From positions 1 to 36,209 of the forward strand of contig ONGM01000239.1 in the NCBI GenBank assembly GCA_900317365.1: a stretch of DNA of 36,209 nt. The letters are read 5' to 3'. Positions 1-9,012 of the stretch are shown here, one piece after another. This DNA is from an uncultured Planctomycetota bacterium (lineage in GTDB: Bacteria; Planctomycetota; Planctomycetia; Pirellulales; Thermoguttaceae). The position numbers were made by a program, and so were the translations under genes. The notes beneath the pieces are model-generated. The model was not told where the DNA came from. It saw only the letters and a program-made list of their open reading frames with translations, and did not search any database. The first letter of the stretch is position 1; the number at the start of each line of letters is the position of its first letter.

Positions 1-33
1 TCTGATCGTTCTGATCGTTCTGATCTTCTCCGG
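1..33. repeat. Nine-base tandem repeat, three copies and a fraction
   Basis: The unit tctgatcgt is repeated at the left edge. On the minus strand it encodes the DQN repeats in the polar tail of the symporter-like protein. It may continue beyond the window. Confidence 0.7.
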
Positions 34-976
34 AATTGACGTCGGAACCGGCGTCGCGCGCTTTCGACTCGCGCCGCTCCTTAACGGCGAGCCACTGCAA
101 CTGGATCGCGTTCCACGTATTATGCCAAAAGACGTAAATCGTCGGTCCGAGCGCCGCGAGCGGATTCGCGTAAAGACTTGCGAAATAAATCATCGCCCCG
201 GTGTTCTTTTGCCCGAGCGTTTGACTCGATTCCTGCCGCAAACCGCGCTCGCCGACAAGGAACCCAAGCCCGAAATTCAAAACGCAAATCGCCAACGACA
301 ACGCCGCGATCTCCCAAAGTATCGTCGGATTCACGCCGTTCGACTCGTCGTGAATAAACGCCGACGCGCGGCATGAAATCACCGTTACCATTAAGACCCA
401 CGCGTAAAACGTCGCGCTCTTGAAGCGTTTCGTCCACGTCGCGCTATTCGGGTAAATCCAGCGAAGCGCCCTCGCGACGATTATCGGCGCCACGATCGCG
501 CCGCAGACGCTCTGCGCAACCTGGGAAAACGCCGTCCAGAACGACGCCGTCGCGCTCGGATCGCGCAACGCCCACGGTAAAAACGTCGGAAGCGCGACGC
601 TCACCCCGAGCGTCGTCAGCAGCAGACCCGTTACGACGTACTCAACCTCGCGCTTCAAAAAGGACGCGATCGCCGGCGCCGCCGTCGCCGTCGGCGCCAA
701 TCCCGTAAAGAACGCAGCAGCCGCCAACGTCGTGAAACGTTCGCCGCAAAGTTTCAGCGCTTCGCAACACCCGACCCCGATACCTATATTTAAAATGAGA
801 ATGACGAAATGACTGCGGCGCAACTTCATTTTATGAACGTTCAAGCCGAGGAACGTCATAAAGAGCATAAAGCGCACAAACCACGGTATCGTCCATGAGT
901 ACGTCGCACCTTGCGGGAAAAACCATCCAACGACAAACGCGCACATAAGCGCGATCGGGCGTATCATCGCCGACAT
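1..976 (-). CDS. Bile acid:sodium symporter (BASS/SBF)-like membrane protein, 3' end cut by window edge
   Basis: I translated this frame by hand. It is open from an ATG at 976 to the left edge with no stop, so the C-terminus lies outside the window. The protein is very hydrophobic, with roughly eight or more membrane segments. A Gly/Ala/Pro/Thr-rich stretch (FTGLAPTATAAPAIASFL) and a late segment (LGQKNTGAMIYFASLYANP) resemble the ion and substrate crossover regions of the SBF/BASS fold, whose members take up organic anions with sodium. The visible tail becomes polar and repeats DQN. A second in-frame ATG lies at 985, but a GGAG at 987-990 sits one base from it and about ten bases from 976, so 976 is preferred. 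It follows priA by about 110 bases and may be co-transcribed. The substrate cannot be told. Confidence 0.72.
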   Translation of the reverse strand, partial: MSAMIRPIALMCAFVVGWFFPQGATYSWTIPWFVRFMLFMTFLGLNVHKMKLRRSHFVILILNIGIGVGCCEALKLCGERFTTLAAAAFFTGLAPTATAAPAIASFLKREVEYVVTGLLLTTLGVSVALPTFLPWALRDPSATASFWTAFSQVAQSVCGAIVAPIIVARALRWIYPNSATWTKRFKSATFYAWVLMVTVISCRASAFIHDESNGVNPTILWEIAALSLAICVLNFGLGFLVGERGLRQESSQTLGQKNTGAMIYFASLYANPLAALGPTIYVFWHNTWNAIQLQWLAVKERRESKARDAGSDVNSGEDQNDQNDQ

Positions 977-1087
977 TCTATTCATTCTCCTTTGCGCGAC
1001 GTTGCGTTCGCAGGTTCACGTTCGAGTATTACCGTTCGTCGACGGGCGCGACGACCCTATTCCCAAAAGACGATTAAGGCGAGTCGC

Positions 1088-3769
1088 TTAAAGTGAGTCG
1101 ATCGGATCGACGTCGACGATCCATTGAACGTCGCGCGGTTTCTTTAAGTTCGCGCCGAGAACCATTTCGGCGGCTTCGCGCAGCAAATCGCCAGGCGTTC
1201 CGAGCGCTTGAAGGTGAAATCGGTAGGCGCCGCGCAGTTTGGCAAATGGGGCGGGCGCGGGTCCGAGCACGCGCGACAGAAGCGGCGGGCGCGGTCGTCG
1301 CGGCGCGCGCAGAGACGCCGCGTTGCGACCTTGCGCGTCCCGAACGACGGCGTCTTCCGCGTCGGAAACTCGCGGCGGGTTCTTGAGATCGTATCCGCGC
1401 GCAAGGTTGACGTCGTAAATCGCGCGCCTCATCGCGTCCGCAAGCGTTCGCGCAAACTCCGCCGTCTCGTTCTCGTTCGGTCCGCGCGCGAGGAATCGCA
1501 ACGCCGTCATGTACGGGGGGTACCCCATCGCGCGGCGCGTGGCGAGTTCGTTCGCGGCGAAGCCTTCGTAGTCGCCGTTAATCGCCGCGACGATCGCCGG
1601 ATGATCCGGGTAATAGGTCTGAACGACGACTTTTCCTTCTTTCTCTCCGCGTCCTGCGCGTCCGGCGGCTTGCAGCACGAGATCGAAAACGCGTTCGGAG
1701 GCGCGGTAGTCGGGCAAATGGAGCGCGACGTCGGCGTTGACGATTCCAACGAGCACGACGTTGGGGAAGTCGAGGCCTTTGGCGATCATTTGCGTGCCGA
1801 GCAGAATGCGATATTCGCCGTTTCGGAACGCGTTAAAACCGCGTTCGTGCGCGTCCTTCGCCTGCGTCGTGTCGGAATCCATGCGGAGAATCGGCGCGTT
1901 CGGAAAGTGAGCGCACAGCTCTTGTTCCAAACGTTGCGTGCCGAACCCGCCGTATTTAATCCCGGCGAAACCGCAATACGGGCACGTCTTCGGCGCGGGT
2001 ATTTGATAATCGCAATAATGGCAGAGCGCGATTTGCAGGTTAATGTGGTGCGTGAGCGCGACGTCGCAGTCGGGGCATTTGAGCGTCTCGCCGCACGACG
2101 GGCACTGAATATGGGTGGAATACCCGCGTCGATTCAGCAGCAGCACGACCTGATTCGTCGGATCGGCGTCGAGCGCGTCTTCAATATCGCGGCATAGGCG
2201 CTGGCAGAGGGCGCCGCGCGTAAATCCGGCGGCGACGCTTTGCCGCATATCGACGGCGTAGATCGGCGGTTGCACGGCGTCGCGCGCGCGGCGCGGAAGT
2301 TTGAGGAGCTTATACGCGCCGAGTTGCGCCGCGCGCCAACTTTCGAGAGACGGCGTCGCCGACCCGAGAATGAGCGGCGCGCGCTCGTGTTCCGAGCGAT
2401 ATTTAGCGACGACGCGAGCGTGGTATCGCGGCGCGACGTCCTGTTTGAACGAGGTCTCGTGCTCTTCGTCGATCACGATGAGTCCGAGTCGCGGGCACGG
2501 CGCAAAGATCGCGCTGCGCGCTCCGACGACGACTTTCGCGCGCCCGGTCGCGATCTTCTCCCATTCGGCCTTGCGTTCGAGTTCGGTCAGGCGACTGTGC
2601 AGGATCGCGACGTCGTGAAATCGCGAGCAGAATCGTTGAACGGTTTGAGGCGTCAGGCTAATTTCCGGCACGAGCACGATCGCCTGCTTGCCGTAAGAAA
2701 CGACCTCTTCAATCGCGTCGATATAGACTTCGGTCTTTCCGCTCCCGGTAACGCCGTGCAGAAGAAAGACGTCGTTGCGTTCGTTGCGAATCGCGTCGAG
2801 AATGGCGTCGAGCGCTTGACGCTGATCGGAATTGAGTTCGAGCGGAACGGCGCGCGGGTCCGACTTTCGAGACGCGAGCGCGTCTTCGTAGAACTTGCTC
2901 GACCGTTTGGTCTTCTTCATAACGATTAGCCCGCGCGCTTTGAGCGCTAAGACAGGCGCGGTCGAGCATTTGGCGTATTTCGCGAGTTCGAGCGGAGTCG
3001 GCGGCTCTTCCGCGCGTCGCAATTCGTTGAGCACGAGCTGTTGTTTTGAGGAGAGGGCGTCGAACGCGGGCTTGCCGGTCTTGGCGTCGAGGCGTTTCAG
3101 GCGCGCTTCGGCGTCTGGCGCGAGAACGCACACGGAGGTCCAGCGCGACCCGACGGCGTCGCGCACCCCCGCCGGCAGCATGCCGTCGAGCGTAATTCCG
3201 AGCGGGCAAAGATACCGTTTCGCGAGCCAGCGCCCGAGTTCGAGCGCTTTAGGCGAAAGAAGAGGCGTCTTATCGACGATACCGGCGAGCTCTTTGAGGC
3301 GAACGCGTTTCGTTTCCGGGGCGCGTTCTTGCGCCTCGTTAGGCGAGGTCTGCGCGGCGTCTGGCTTGGAGGCGGGCTTGGAGGCGGCGGCGGGGTCGGT
3401 CGCAGGGGGCGTCGCGTCGAAGAGGGACGGGGTCGAGGGCGCCGCAGGCTTTGAGGCAGGCTTTGAGGCGGGCTTCGTCGTTGCGGACGCTTTTCGCGCG
3501 ACCGGGGCTTCGACGTAGGCGTCGGACTCGCGTCGGGTTTCGATTCCGACGCAATAGGCGACGACGGGGCGATTTTTAACGCCGAGCGGCGCGAGAACGC
3601 GGGCGCCGGGAAGAAGAGATTCGCGCAGTTGTGGGGGAATAATATAATCGAAGGCGCCGTCGGGTCCGTCGACAAATGCGACGGTTGCGACGTCGACGGA
3701 GCGATCGGAGCGAGAGGTTTCCCAAACGGGTGTTTCCGGATCGAAAAAACGCGGTTGATCTTCGTTCAT
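1088..3769 (-). CDS. priA: Primosomal replication restart helicase PriA
   Basis: PriA is a 3'-to-5' superfamily 2 helicase that reloads the replisome at stalled forks. With the ATG at 3769 the protein has 893 residues. Seen: Walker A GVTGSGKT (about 339-346), the DEEH box (about 434-437), eight zinc-binding cysteines in CxxC pairs (about 556-599), and the late helicase motif GTQMIAKGLDFPNV with a Q-AAGRAGR box. An in-frame TTG at 3835 would add 22 residues and overlap comM. I prefer the ATG because the DNA-binding-domain-like sequence begins just after it. Oddities are a low-complexity Lys/Pro/Ala/Ser insert at about 90-150 after the N-terminal 3'-end-binding domain, and an Arg/Pro-rich insert in the C-terminal domain. 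These make it longer than the roughly 730 residues of E. coli PriA. It lies in line with comM and accA. Confidence 0.96.
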   Translation of the reverse strand: MNEDQPRFFDPETPVWETSRSDRSVDVATVAFVDGPDGAFDYIIPPQLRESLLPGARVLAPLGVKNRPVVAYCVGIETRRESDAYVEAPVARKASATTKPASKPASKPAAPSTPSLFDATPPATDPAAASKPASKPDAAQTSPNEAQERAPETKRVRLKELAGIVDKTPLLSPKALELGRWLAKRYLCPLGITLDGMLPAGVRDAVGSRWTSVCVLAPDAEARLKRLDAKTGKPAFDALSSKQQLVLNELRRAEEPPTPLELAKYAKCSTAPVLALKARGLIVMKKTKRSSKFYEDALASRKSDPRAVPLELNSDQRQALDAILDAIRNERNDVFLLHGVTGSGKTEVYIDAIEEVVSYGKQAIVLVPEISLTPQTVQRFCSRFHDVAILHSRLTELERKAEWEKIATGRAKVVVGARSAIFAPCPRLGLIVIDEEHETSFKQDVAPRYHARVVAKYRSEHERAPLILGSATPSLESWRAAQLGAYKLLKLPRRARDAVQPPIYAVDMRQSVAAGFTRGALCQRLCRDIEDALDADPTNQVVLLLNRRGYSTHIQCPSCGETLKCPDCDVALTHHINLQIALCHYCDYQIPAPKTCPYCGFAGIKYGGFGTQRLEQELCAHFPNAPILRMDSDTTQAKDAHERGFNAFRNGEYRILLGTQMIAKGLDFPNVVLVGIVNADVALHLPDYRASERVFDLVLQAAGRAGRGEKEGKVVVQTYYPDHPAIVAAINGDYEGFAANELATRRAMGYPPYMTALRFLARGPNENETAEFARTLADAMRRAIYDVNLARGYDLKNPPRVSDAEDAVVRDAQGRNAASLRAPRRPRPPLLSRVLGPAPAPFAKLRGAYRFHLQALGTPGDLLREAAEMVLGANLKKPRDVQWIVDVDPIDSL

Positions 3770-3825
3770 ACGTTCTCGAGTCGGCGAGACGATCGGGACG
3801 CGAGAGGCGTCGTTGAGTCGCGCGA

Positions 3826-5391
3826 TTATTTCCAAAGTTTTCGATCGAGGGCGCGATAGGACAAGGCTTCAAAGAGCGCCGTCTGATCGATCTGATCTTT
3901 TCCGTCGAGATCGGCGATCGTCCTTGCGACGCGCAGAATTTTATCGTGCGCGCGGGCGGAAAGACTGAATTTATCCATCGCCGATTCCAGAGTTTGCGAC
4001 GCGAGCGAATCGAGGGTCGCCCAGCGTTCCAAATGTCGTCGTCGCATTTCGCCGTTGCACCGGATCGGTTCGTCGACGTATCGTCGCGCCTGAATTTCGC
4101 GCGCGAATTTGACCTGATCGCGCAACTCGGCGCTCGACGCGCCGCGCGTCGTCGACGTCATGTCCTGATAAGAGACCGGCGCCGTTTCGATATGCACGTC
4201 GATACGATCGAGGAGCGGACCGCTAATGCGCGACATATATCGTTCGATCTGCTGCGGCGTGCAACGGCATTTGCGTTTCGGATCGGTTCGAAAGCCGCAC
4301 GGACACGGGTTCATCGCGGCGACTAAAATAATCTTCGCCGGAAAGACTTCCGTCTGATTGGAACGCGTTATGACCGCGCGTCCAGACTCGAGCGGCTGGC
4401 GTAGCGCCTCCAACGTCTTACGATTAAACTCCGGCAATTCGTCGAGAAAGAGAACGCCGTTGTGCGCCAAACTCAGCTCGCCGGGAGTCGGACGCGCGCC
4501 GCCGCCGACCAGACCCGGCTCGCTAACCGAATGGTGCGGTTCGCGGAACGGACGCGTCGCGATCAGCGGGCGATCCCCGAGTTTGCCGACCGCGCTATAA
4601 ATCTCCGTCGTTTCGAGCGCTTCTTCGAGCGTCATCGGGGGCAGAATCGTCGGGAGTCGCTTTGCGAGCATCGTCTTACCGGCGCCGGGCGATCCGAACA
4701 TGAGGACGTTGTGTCCACCGGCGGCGGCGATCGTCAGCGCGCGCTTCGCCGACTCTTGACCGCGCACCTCGTCGAAATCGACGTCGTACGTCGAAAGCGT
4801 TTCAAATTCGCCGCCGTCGAGTCCCGGCGTCGGCGCGATCGTCAACTTGCCGCTAAAAAACGCGACCGCTTCGCTCAACGAACTCACCGCGATCGCTTCG
4901 ATCCCGTCCACGAGCGCCGCTTCCCGCGCGTTCTCCTTTGGAACCACGACCCCGCGAAGACCGCTCGCTTTCGCCGCCCTCGCCGACGCCAAAACGCCGC
5001 GACACGGACGCGTTCGACCGTCGAGCGCAAGTTCGCCGACGATCGCGTACTCCGAAAGATGCGGAAACGACTCCAATCCCGCCGCCGCGATCTGACCCAA
5101 CGATATCGAAAGATCAAAGGACGCCGCCTGCTTCGGAAGATCCGCCGGCGCAAGATTAACGACGATATACGCCGGCGGAAGATGAAAGCCCGACTGCTCC
5201 AGCGCCAGTCGAACCCGGAACGCGCTTTCGCGAACGACCGTCTCCGCAAGTCCGACGATCAGCGTCTTACTCTCCGGCGCGGAACCGGACTCCATATTCG
5301 CTACGTTTACGTAAGGAGTCAGAGACACTTCGACGTCGACCGGACGCGCGGTCGCGCCAAGTAGCGAAAACGTTTTCAATCTCGTTAGCAT
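3826..5391 (-). CDS. comM: YifB/ComM-family Mg-chelatase-like AAA+ ATPase
   Basis: ComM (YifB) is an AAA+ hexameric helicase that promotes branch migration during natural transformation in some bacteria. The order of parts fits: an N-terminal Lon-protease-like (ChlI) domain, a Walker A GSPGAGKT at about 233-240, a Walker B region with FLDELPEF, the zinc-like cysteine cluster NPCPCGF...CRC of the family, and the C-terminal Mg-chelatase domain. The length of 521 residues is normal. I chose ATG 5391 rather than the upstream TTG at 5406, because a GGAG at 5399-5402 sits seven bases before the ATG. It follows accA by about 58 bases and precedes priA by 56, and is probably co-transcribed with both. 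Confidence 0.95.
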   Translation of the reverse strand: MLTRLKTFSLLGATARPVDVEVSLTPYVNVANMESGSAPESKTLIVGLAETVVRESAFRVRLALEQSGFHLPPAYIVVNLAPADLPKQAASFDLSISLGQIAAAGLESFPHLSEYAIVGELALDGRTRPCRGVLASARAAKASGLRGVVVPKENAREAALVDGIEAIAVSSLSEAVAFFSGKLTIAPTPGLDGGEFETLSTYDVDFDEVRGQESAKRALTIAAAGGHNVLMFGSPGAGKTMLAKRLPTILPPMTLEEALETTEIYSAVGKLGDRPLIATRPFREPHHSVSEPGLVGGGARPTPGELSLAHNGVLFLDELPEFNRKTLEALRQPLESGRAVITRSNQTEVFPAKIILVAAMNPCPCGFRTDPKRKCRCTPQQIERYMSRISGPLLDRIDVHIETAPVSYQDMTSTTRGASSAELRDQVKFAREIQARRYVDEPIRCNGEMRRRHLERWATLDSLASQTLESAMDKFSLSARAHDKILRVARTIADLDGKDQIDQTALFEALSYRALDRKLWK

Positions 5392-5398
5392 AAACTCG

Positions 5399-5402
5399 CT
5401 CC
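5399..5402 (-). promoter_or_regulatory. Shine-Dalgarno site fixing the comM start
   Basis: GGAG on the minus strand with a seven-base spacer to the ATG at 5391. It favours that start over the in-frame TTG five codons upstream. Confidence 0.6.
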
Positions 5403-5449
5403 GCAAACGCGTTTCGTCAAACTTAGAACGTCAAAACCGCGACGTCAAA

Positions 5450-6454
5450 CTACGACTCGGACGCCGACGCCTCGGTCGCCGCTTGCGTCGCCGCGTCGTT
5501 TTCAAAAACGCCGAAGGAACGAAAACGACGATATCGCTCTTCAACAAGCTCGTCGACCGGACGTTTGACGAGTTCTCGCAACTGCGCGCGAAGATATTTC
5601 TTGATATTGAGCGCCATGAGTCGGCGATCGCGGTGCGCGCCCCCGAGCGGCTCTTCGATAATATCGTCGATCACGCCAAAGCGCAGCAGGTCTTTCGACG
5701 TGAATTTCAACGCTTCGGCCGCCTTGTCCTTGTACTTCTCGCTCTTCCAAAGAATACCGGCGCAACCTTCCGGACTAATCACGCTGTAATAAGAGAATTC
5801 CAGCATGGCGATTCGGTCGCCGACCCCAATTCCGATCGCGCCGCCGCTGCCGCCTTCGCCGATCACGACGCAAATAATCGGCGTGCGCAACGTCGACATT
5901 TCAAACATCGACTCCGCGATCGCCTGCGCCACGCCGCGCTCTTCAGACTCGATTCCCGGATACGCGCCCGGCGTGTCTATAAAGCAGACGATCGGCGTGC
6001 CGAACTTCGCCGCAAGCTTCATTTTCGCGATCGCCTTACGATAACCTTCCGGATGCGCGCACCCGAAATGACACAGCTGCCGCTCGGCGAGATCGCGCCC
6101 CTTCTCGTGCCCGACGACCATGACCTTGTATTCGTCTAACTTCGCCCAACCGGTTTTGATCGTGGGATCGTCCCCGAACGTCTTATCGCCGTGAAGCTCG
6201 ACGAACTCGTCGAACACAAGGTCGATATAATCGACCGTCTGCGGACGCGACTGATGACGCGCGACTTCAACGATCTGCCACGCGCTCAAATTGGCGTAGA
6301 CTTTCCGCGTCAATTCCGCAAGTCCGAGTTTGAGTCGCTGAATCTCGTCGCGAATCTCCGGCTGGTCGGCGTCTTTGCGCAACGCGTCGAGACGCGCTTC
6401 CATCTCCGCGATCGGTCGTTCGAAGGACAATCGTGTTACTTGTTGTTCCGCCAT
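5450..6454 (-). CDS. accA: Acetyl-CoA carboxylase carboxyltransferase subunit alpha
   Basis: AccA pairs with AccD to move the carboxyl group from biotin to acetyl-CoA, giving malonyl-CoA, the first committed step of fatty acid synthesis. The family signatures are all present: the N-terminal helical part starting MAEQQVTRLSFERPI, the VDYIDLVFDEFVELHGD segment, CAHPEGYRKA, CFIDTPGAYPGIESEERG, IGEGGSGGAIGI and SVISPEGCAGILWK. With the ATG at 6454 it has 334 residues, close to the usual length. The frame stays open for 52 further codons upstream, but that extension shows no homology-like sequence and runs across the promoter at 6536-6564, so I discard it. A GGAG lies 12 bases upstream of the ATG. 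Confidence 0.97.
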   Translation of the reverse strand: MAEQQVTRLSFERPIAEMEARLDALRKDADQPEIRDEIQRLKLGLAELTRKVYANLSAWQIVEVARHQSRPQTVDYIDLVFDEFVELHGDKTFGDDPTIKTGWAKLDEYKVMVVGHEKGRDLAERQLCHFGCAHPEGYRKAIAKMKLAAKFGTPIVCFIDTPGAYPGIESEERGVAQAIAESMFEMSTLRTPIICVVIGEGGSGGAIGIGVGDRIAMLEFSYYSVISPEGCAGILWKSEKYKDKAAEALKFTSKDLLRFGVIDDIIEEPLGGAHRDRRLMALNIKKYLRAQLRELVKRPVDELVEERYRRFRSFGVFENDAATQAATEASASES

Positions 6455-6535
6455 ATTATCAGACGTCTCCGTAATCGTAACGTCGCGCGCCGCGCGACAG
6501 CCAACGGCGCGAAGTCGACGCTCGCCCGTTCTCGT

Positions 6536-6564
6536 ATTATACACCGCAACGGGAAATGAGACAA
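6536..6564 (-). promoter_or_regulatory. Sigma-70-type promoter of the accA-comM-priA block
   Basis: On the minus strand TTGTCT (6559-6564) is followed after exactly 17 bases by a perfect TATAAT (6536-6541). The predicted transcript starts near 6529, giving a leader of about 75 bases before the accA ATG. It lies in the gap after the GYF-domain gene stop at 6588, so the housekeeping block can be expressed independently of the large upstream gene cluster. Confidence 0.7.
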
Positions 6565-6587
6565 GACGCAAGCGCCGCCGCGAAACG

Positions 6588-7982
6588 TCAGCCGCGAAGC
6601 ACGTCGTCAAGCGTTACCGGGCGTTCCGACGCGCGCTCGTAATCGGCGGCGTTCGACGCGCTCCACAAAAAGAACTGCTTCGCCGCACTCTTAATCGGCG
6701 CCAAAAAGAGACACGTCGGAACGAGTACGACCACCGTTATCACAAACGCCTGAACAAACGCAAACGCGGGAACTCCCGACTCTTCCGCCGCAGCTTCCGC
6801 CATCCGTCCCAAAGCGCTCGCGACGAGGTTCAGTAAGAAGTAACCGCATGAGAAGAGAACGGCGTGCCATGTTTTCGCGTAGCGCGGATACTCTCCCATG
6901 CGCGCGCCGACCGACGCGTACTGCGTCAGCAATTCGTTGAGCGATCGAACGGCGCGCAACGTTATGTGAAACGCCCAGTAATAACCGACAAGCGGAATAA
7001 AAAAGATTCCGACGGCAAGTCCCGGCGACGATCGCGCGTATTCGCGCGGCAAACCGCTCCAAAGCGCGTGAACAAAGAAGAAAAAGCTGATGATCGACGC
7101 AAGAATCGCAAAAATCACGAGTCCAAGTCCGACGCCCGGAAGACCCGCCGCGAGTCCGAGAACCAACGCCAAGACGAGGAGCGCGGACGCGCTAATCCAA
7201 ATCGCCGCGAACGAGCGAGAAAGACGTCGGGAAAGACGCCCGTAAAAGTCGGAAAGCGACCCCCTCGGTTGCGCGACCCCGCTCGAACTCGCACCCCCGA
7301 CGCCTTGACCGGAGAACGACGAGACGCTCGACGGCGACGACGGCGACGCGCCGCGAGTATAAAGCGCCCGAGCAAGCGGTCCCAGCGTCGGATCGGAGCG
7401 CATCGGGCGAGAGTTGTCGTCGCCGCCGCGCCACACGATCGCGTCGATCGTCGCAGTTCCTTGCTTAACGAGATTCAAAAGTTCGTCGACCGTATACGGT
7501 CCTTGCGCCGTCACGCCGTCGAGACTGTAATACCATTCGCGCGCGCCCCCTGCGCCTCCGGCGACGCCGGATCCCGCCGGACTCTCCGCCGGTCCGCAAG
7601 CGCGCGCAAACGTCGGCTCGTCGGAAATCAGGCGAAGAGCGTTCTCATTCACGCGCCGAACGTAGAAGTTCGACGTGATTCTTCCGTCTTTCAACGCCGC
7701 GACGATCTCCGCGCCGGTATACGGCCCGTATTCCGTCGAACCGTCTTGATTGATCATCCAGACGCGCTCGTCGCGCAACTCCGACGGCGCCAACTCCAGC
7801 CCGTTCGACGTCTGTTCCGGCGCGAATAAATCCGGAATATCGCCGGCGGAAATCCAGTCGATGCGATTGACGGAAACGCGAGATTCCGGCGTTATGCGAC
7901 CTTTCTCGATCATGCCTTGGAGAACGTCGAGCGTAAAAGGCCCGAACGCGCGACCGTTCACGTCAATATAATACTTTTTCAT
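6588..7982 (-). CDS. Membrane protein with three N-terminal GYF_2-like domains
   Basis: The 464-residue protein opens with three copies of a domain of about 50 residues (about 2-53, 74-127 and 149-207). Each has an aromatic start, a G-P-[FY]-T core and the helix pattern of GYF_2 domains (YYIDVNGRAFGPFTLDVL; GSTEYGPYTGAEIV; YYSLDGVTAQGPYTVDELL). GYF domains generally bind proline-rich peptides. A Gly/Ser-rich linker follows, then a membrane domain from about residue 255 with about five hydrophobic segments and the phrase SSPGLAVGIFFIPLVGYYWAF. That membrane domain is related to the next gene upstream (8069-8950). It is the last gene of the large cluster. Many planctomycete GYF_2 proteins have this architecture, but its function is unknown. 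Confidence 0.85.
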   Translation of the reverse strand: MKKYYIDVNGRAFGPFTLDVLQGMIEKGRITPESRVSVNRIDWISAGDIPDLFAPEQTSNGLELAPSELRDERVWMINQDGSTEYGPYTGAEIVAALKDGRITSNFYVRRVNENALRLISDEPTFARACGPAESPAGSGVAGGAGGAREWYYSLDGVTAQGPYTVDELLNLVKQGTATIDAIVWRGGDDNSRPMRSDPTLGPLARALYTRGASPSSPSSVSSFSGQGVGGASSSGVAQPRGSLSDFYGRLSRRLSRSFAAIWISASALLVLALVLGLAAGLPGVGLGLVIFAILASIISFFFFVHALWSGLPREYARSSPGLAVGIFFIPLVGYYWAFHITLRAVRSLNELLTQYASVGARMGEYPRYAKTWHAVLFSCGYFLLNLVASALGRMAEAAAEESGVPAFAFVQAFVITVVVLVPTCLFLAPIKSAAKQFFLWSASNAADYERASERPVTLDDVLRG

Positions 7983-8068
7983 ATGGCAACCTACCGAAAC
8001 GCGAGATCGTTTAGAAAATCAATATCGCAACATATTCAAAGCGTCGTTATATCCGAAGCGTCGCTCAA

Positions 8069-8950
8069 CTATCGCGACGTCGGCAAATTCATAATCCGTT
8101 CAAGTTCTGCGCGATCCTTGGCGCGGGACTCTTCCGTCGCGAGTGAATCGGCGCTCTCTTCCAACCGCAACTCGAGAATACGCGCGGCGATCTCTTTCAT
8201 TCTTCCGATCGCCGCCGCGTAGAACCCGGCGCCGACCACGACGAGCGCGTACGCGATCAGATTGACGACCGCGACGCCAATTAACGCCGTCGTCCCCACG
8301 AAATACGGACGAACGCCGACGATCGCGCGCCAGACGTCGCCCCACTCCACGACCTTGCGAACGTCCGGAACGAGAAAAACGCTCAACGTCGCCGCAAACG
8401 CGACGAACCACGTCGCCCAAGCCGCGTATGCGAACGACTCCGGGGACTGAAATCCCAAGCGATTCCGTTCGAGCTTTTCGAGCGCCGCGAGTCCGCGTCG
8501 CGAACCGCCGCAAATCGCGGGAAAAAACGCGATCGCGTTCACGCACGGAACGAGCAGTAAGATCGCGACGAGCGCCGGACTTCGTCGTACGCGAAATTCC
8601 TCCGGCAACGCGCGCCAATAGAGCCATACGACCGCGACGCTCGCAACGAACGCCAACGCGGCGAGCGCGCGCGCGGCGATCTGCGAATATCCCAAGAGTT
8701 CGCCGTTACCGACTCCGAGGAACGTAACGCCTAGCCCGGTCGCGCCGATTAGGAGCGCCGCGATCGCCGGAAAAGTCGCCGCAAGACACGCCGCGTCGAG
8801 CGTATTGCCCGCGCGACGAACGCGATAAAACTCGTCGTCGTTTCCGGAGTACGGCGTTAAAACGCGCTCGGCGTCCGCCGGAAGTCCCGTCGCTTGCGAC
8901 AACGCGTCGTCGACCGCGCGCGTCGCCGCGTCTATTCCTCGTTCGTCCAT
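8069..8950 (-). CDS. Multi-pass membrane protein, paralogue of the GYF protein's membrane domain
   Basis: The protein has 293 residues and about six membrane segments between residues 48 and 260. Its segment WRALPEEFRVRRSPALVAIL and the following LLVPCVNAIAFFPA line up with WSGLPREYARSSPGLAVGIF and FIPLVGYYWAF in the neighbouring GYF protein. The two genes therefore share a membrane module, and this one lacks the GYF domains. It ends in a charged helical tail. The start is well supported: AGGAG at 8958-8962 lies seven bases before the ATG. It sits 49 bases after the stop of the coiled-coil gene, in the same direction. No enzyme motif is visible and the function is unknown. Confidence 0.85.
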   Translation of the reverse strand: MDERGIDAATRAVDDALSQATGLPADAERVLTPYSGNDDEFYRVRRAGNTLDAACLAATFPAIAALLIGATGLGVTFLGVGNGELLGYSQIAARALAALAFVASVAVVWLYWRALPEEFRVRRSPALVAILLLVPCVNAIAFFPAICGGSRRGLAALEKLERNRLGFQSPESFAYAAWATWFVAFAATLSVFLVPDVRKVVEWGDVWRAIVGVRPYFVGTTALIGVAVVNLIAYALVVVGAGFYAAAIGRMKEIAARILELRLEESADSLATEESRAKDRAELERIMNLPTSR

Positions 8951-8961
8951 AACCGATCTCC

Positions 8962-9012
8962 TACGTTGCTCTTGCGTCTACGTTACTCTTGCGTCTACGT
9001 TACTCTTGCGCC
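8962..9012. repeat. Three tandem 17-base units spanning a gene junction
   Basis: Units at 8962-8978, 8979-8995 and 8996-9012 (tacgttactcttgcgtc and near copies). The third unit contains the stop codon of the 9000-11921 gene, and the other two repeat that stop region in the spacer up to the ribosome binding site of the next gene. Confidence 0.85.
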
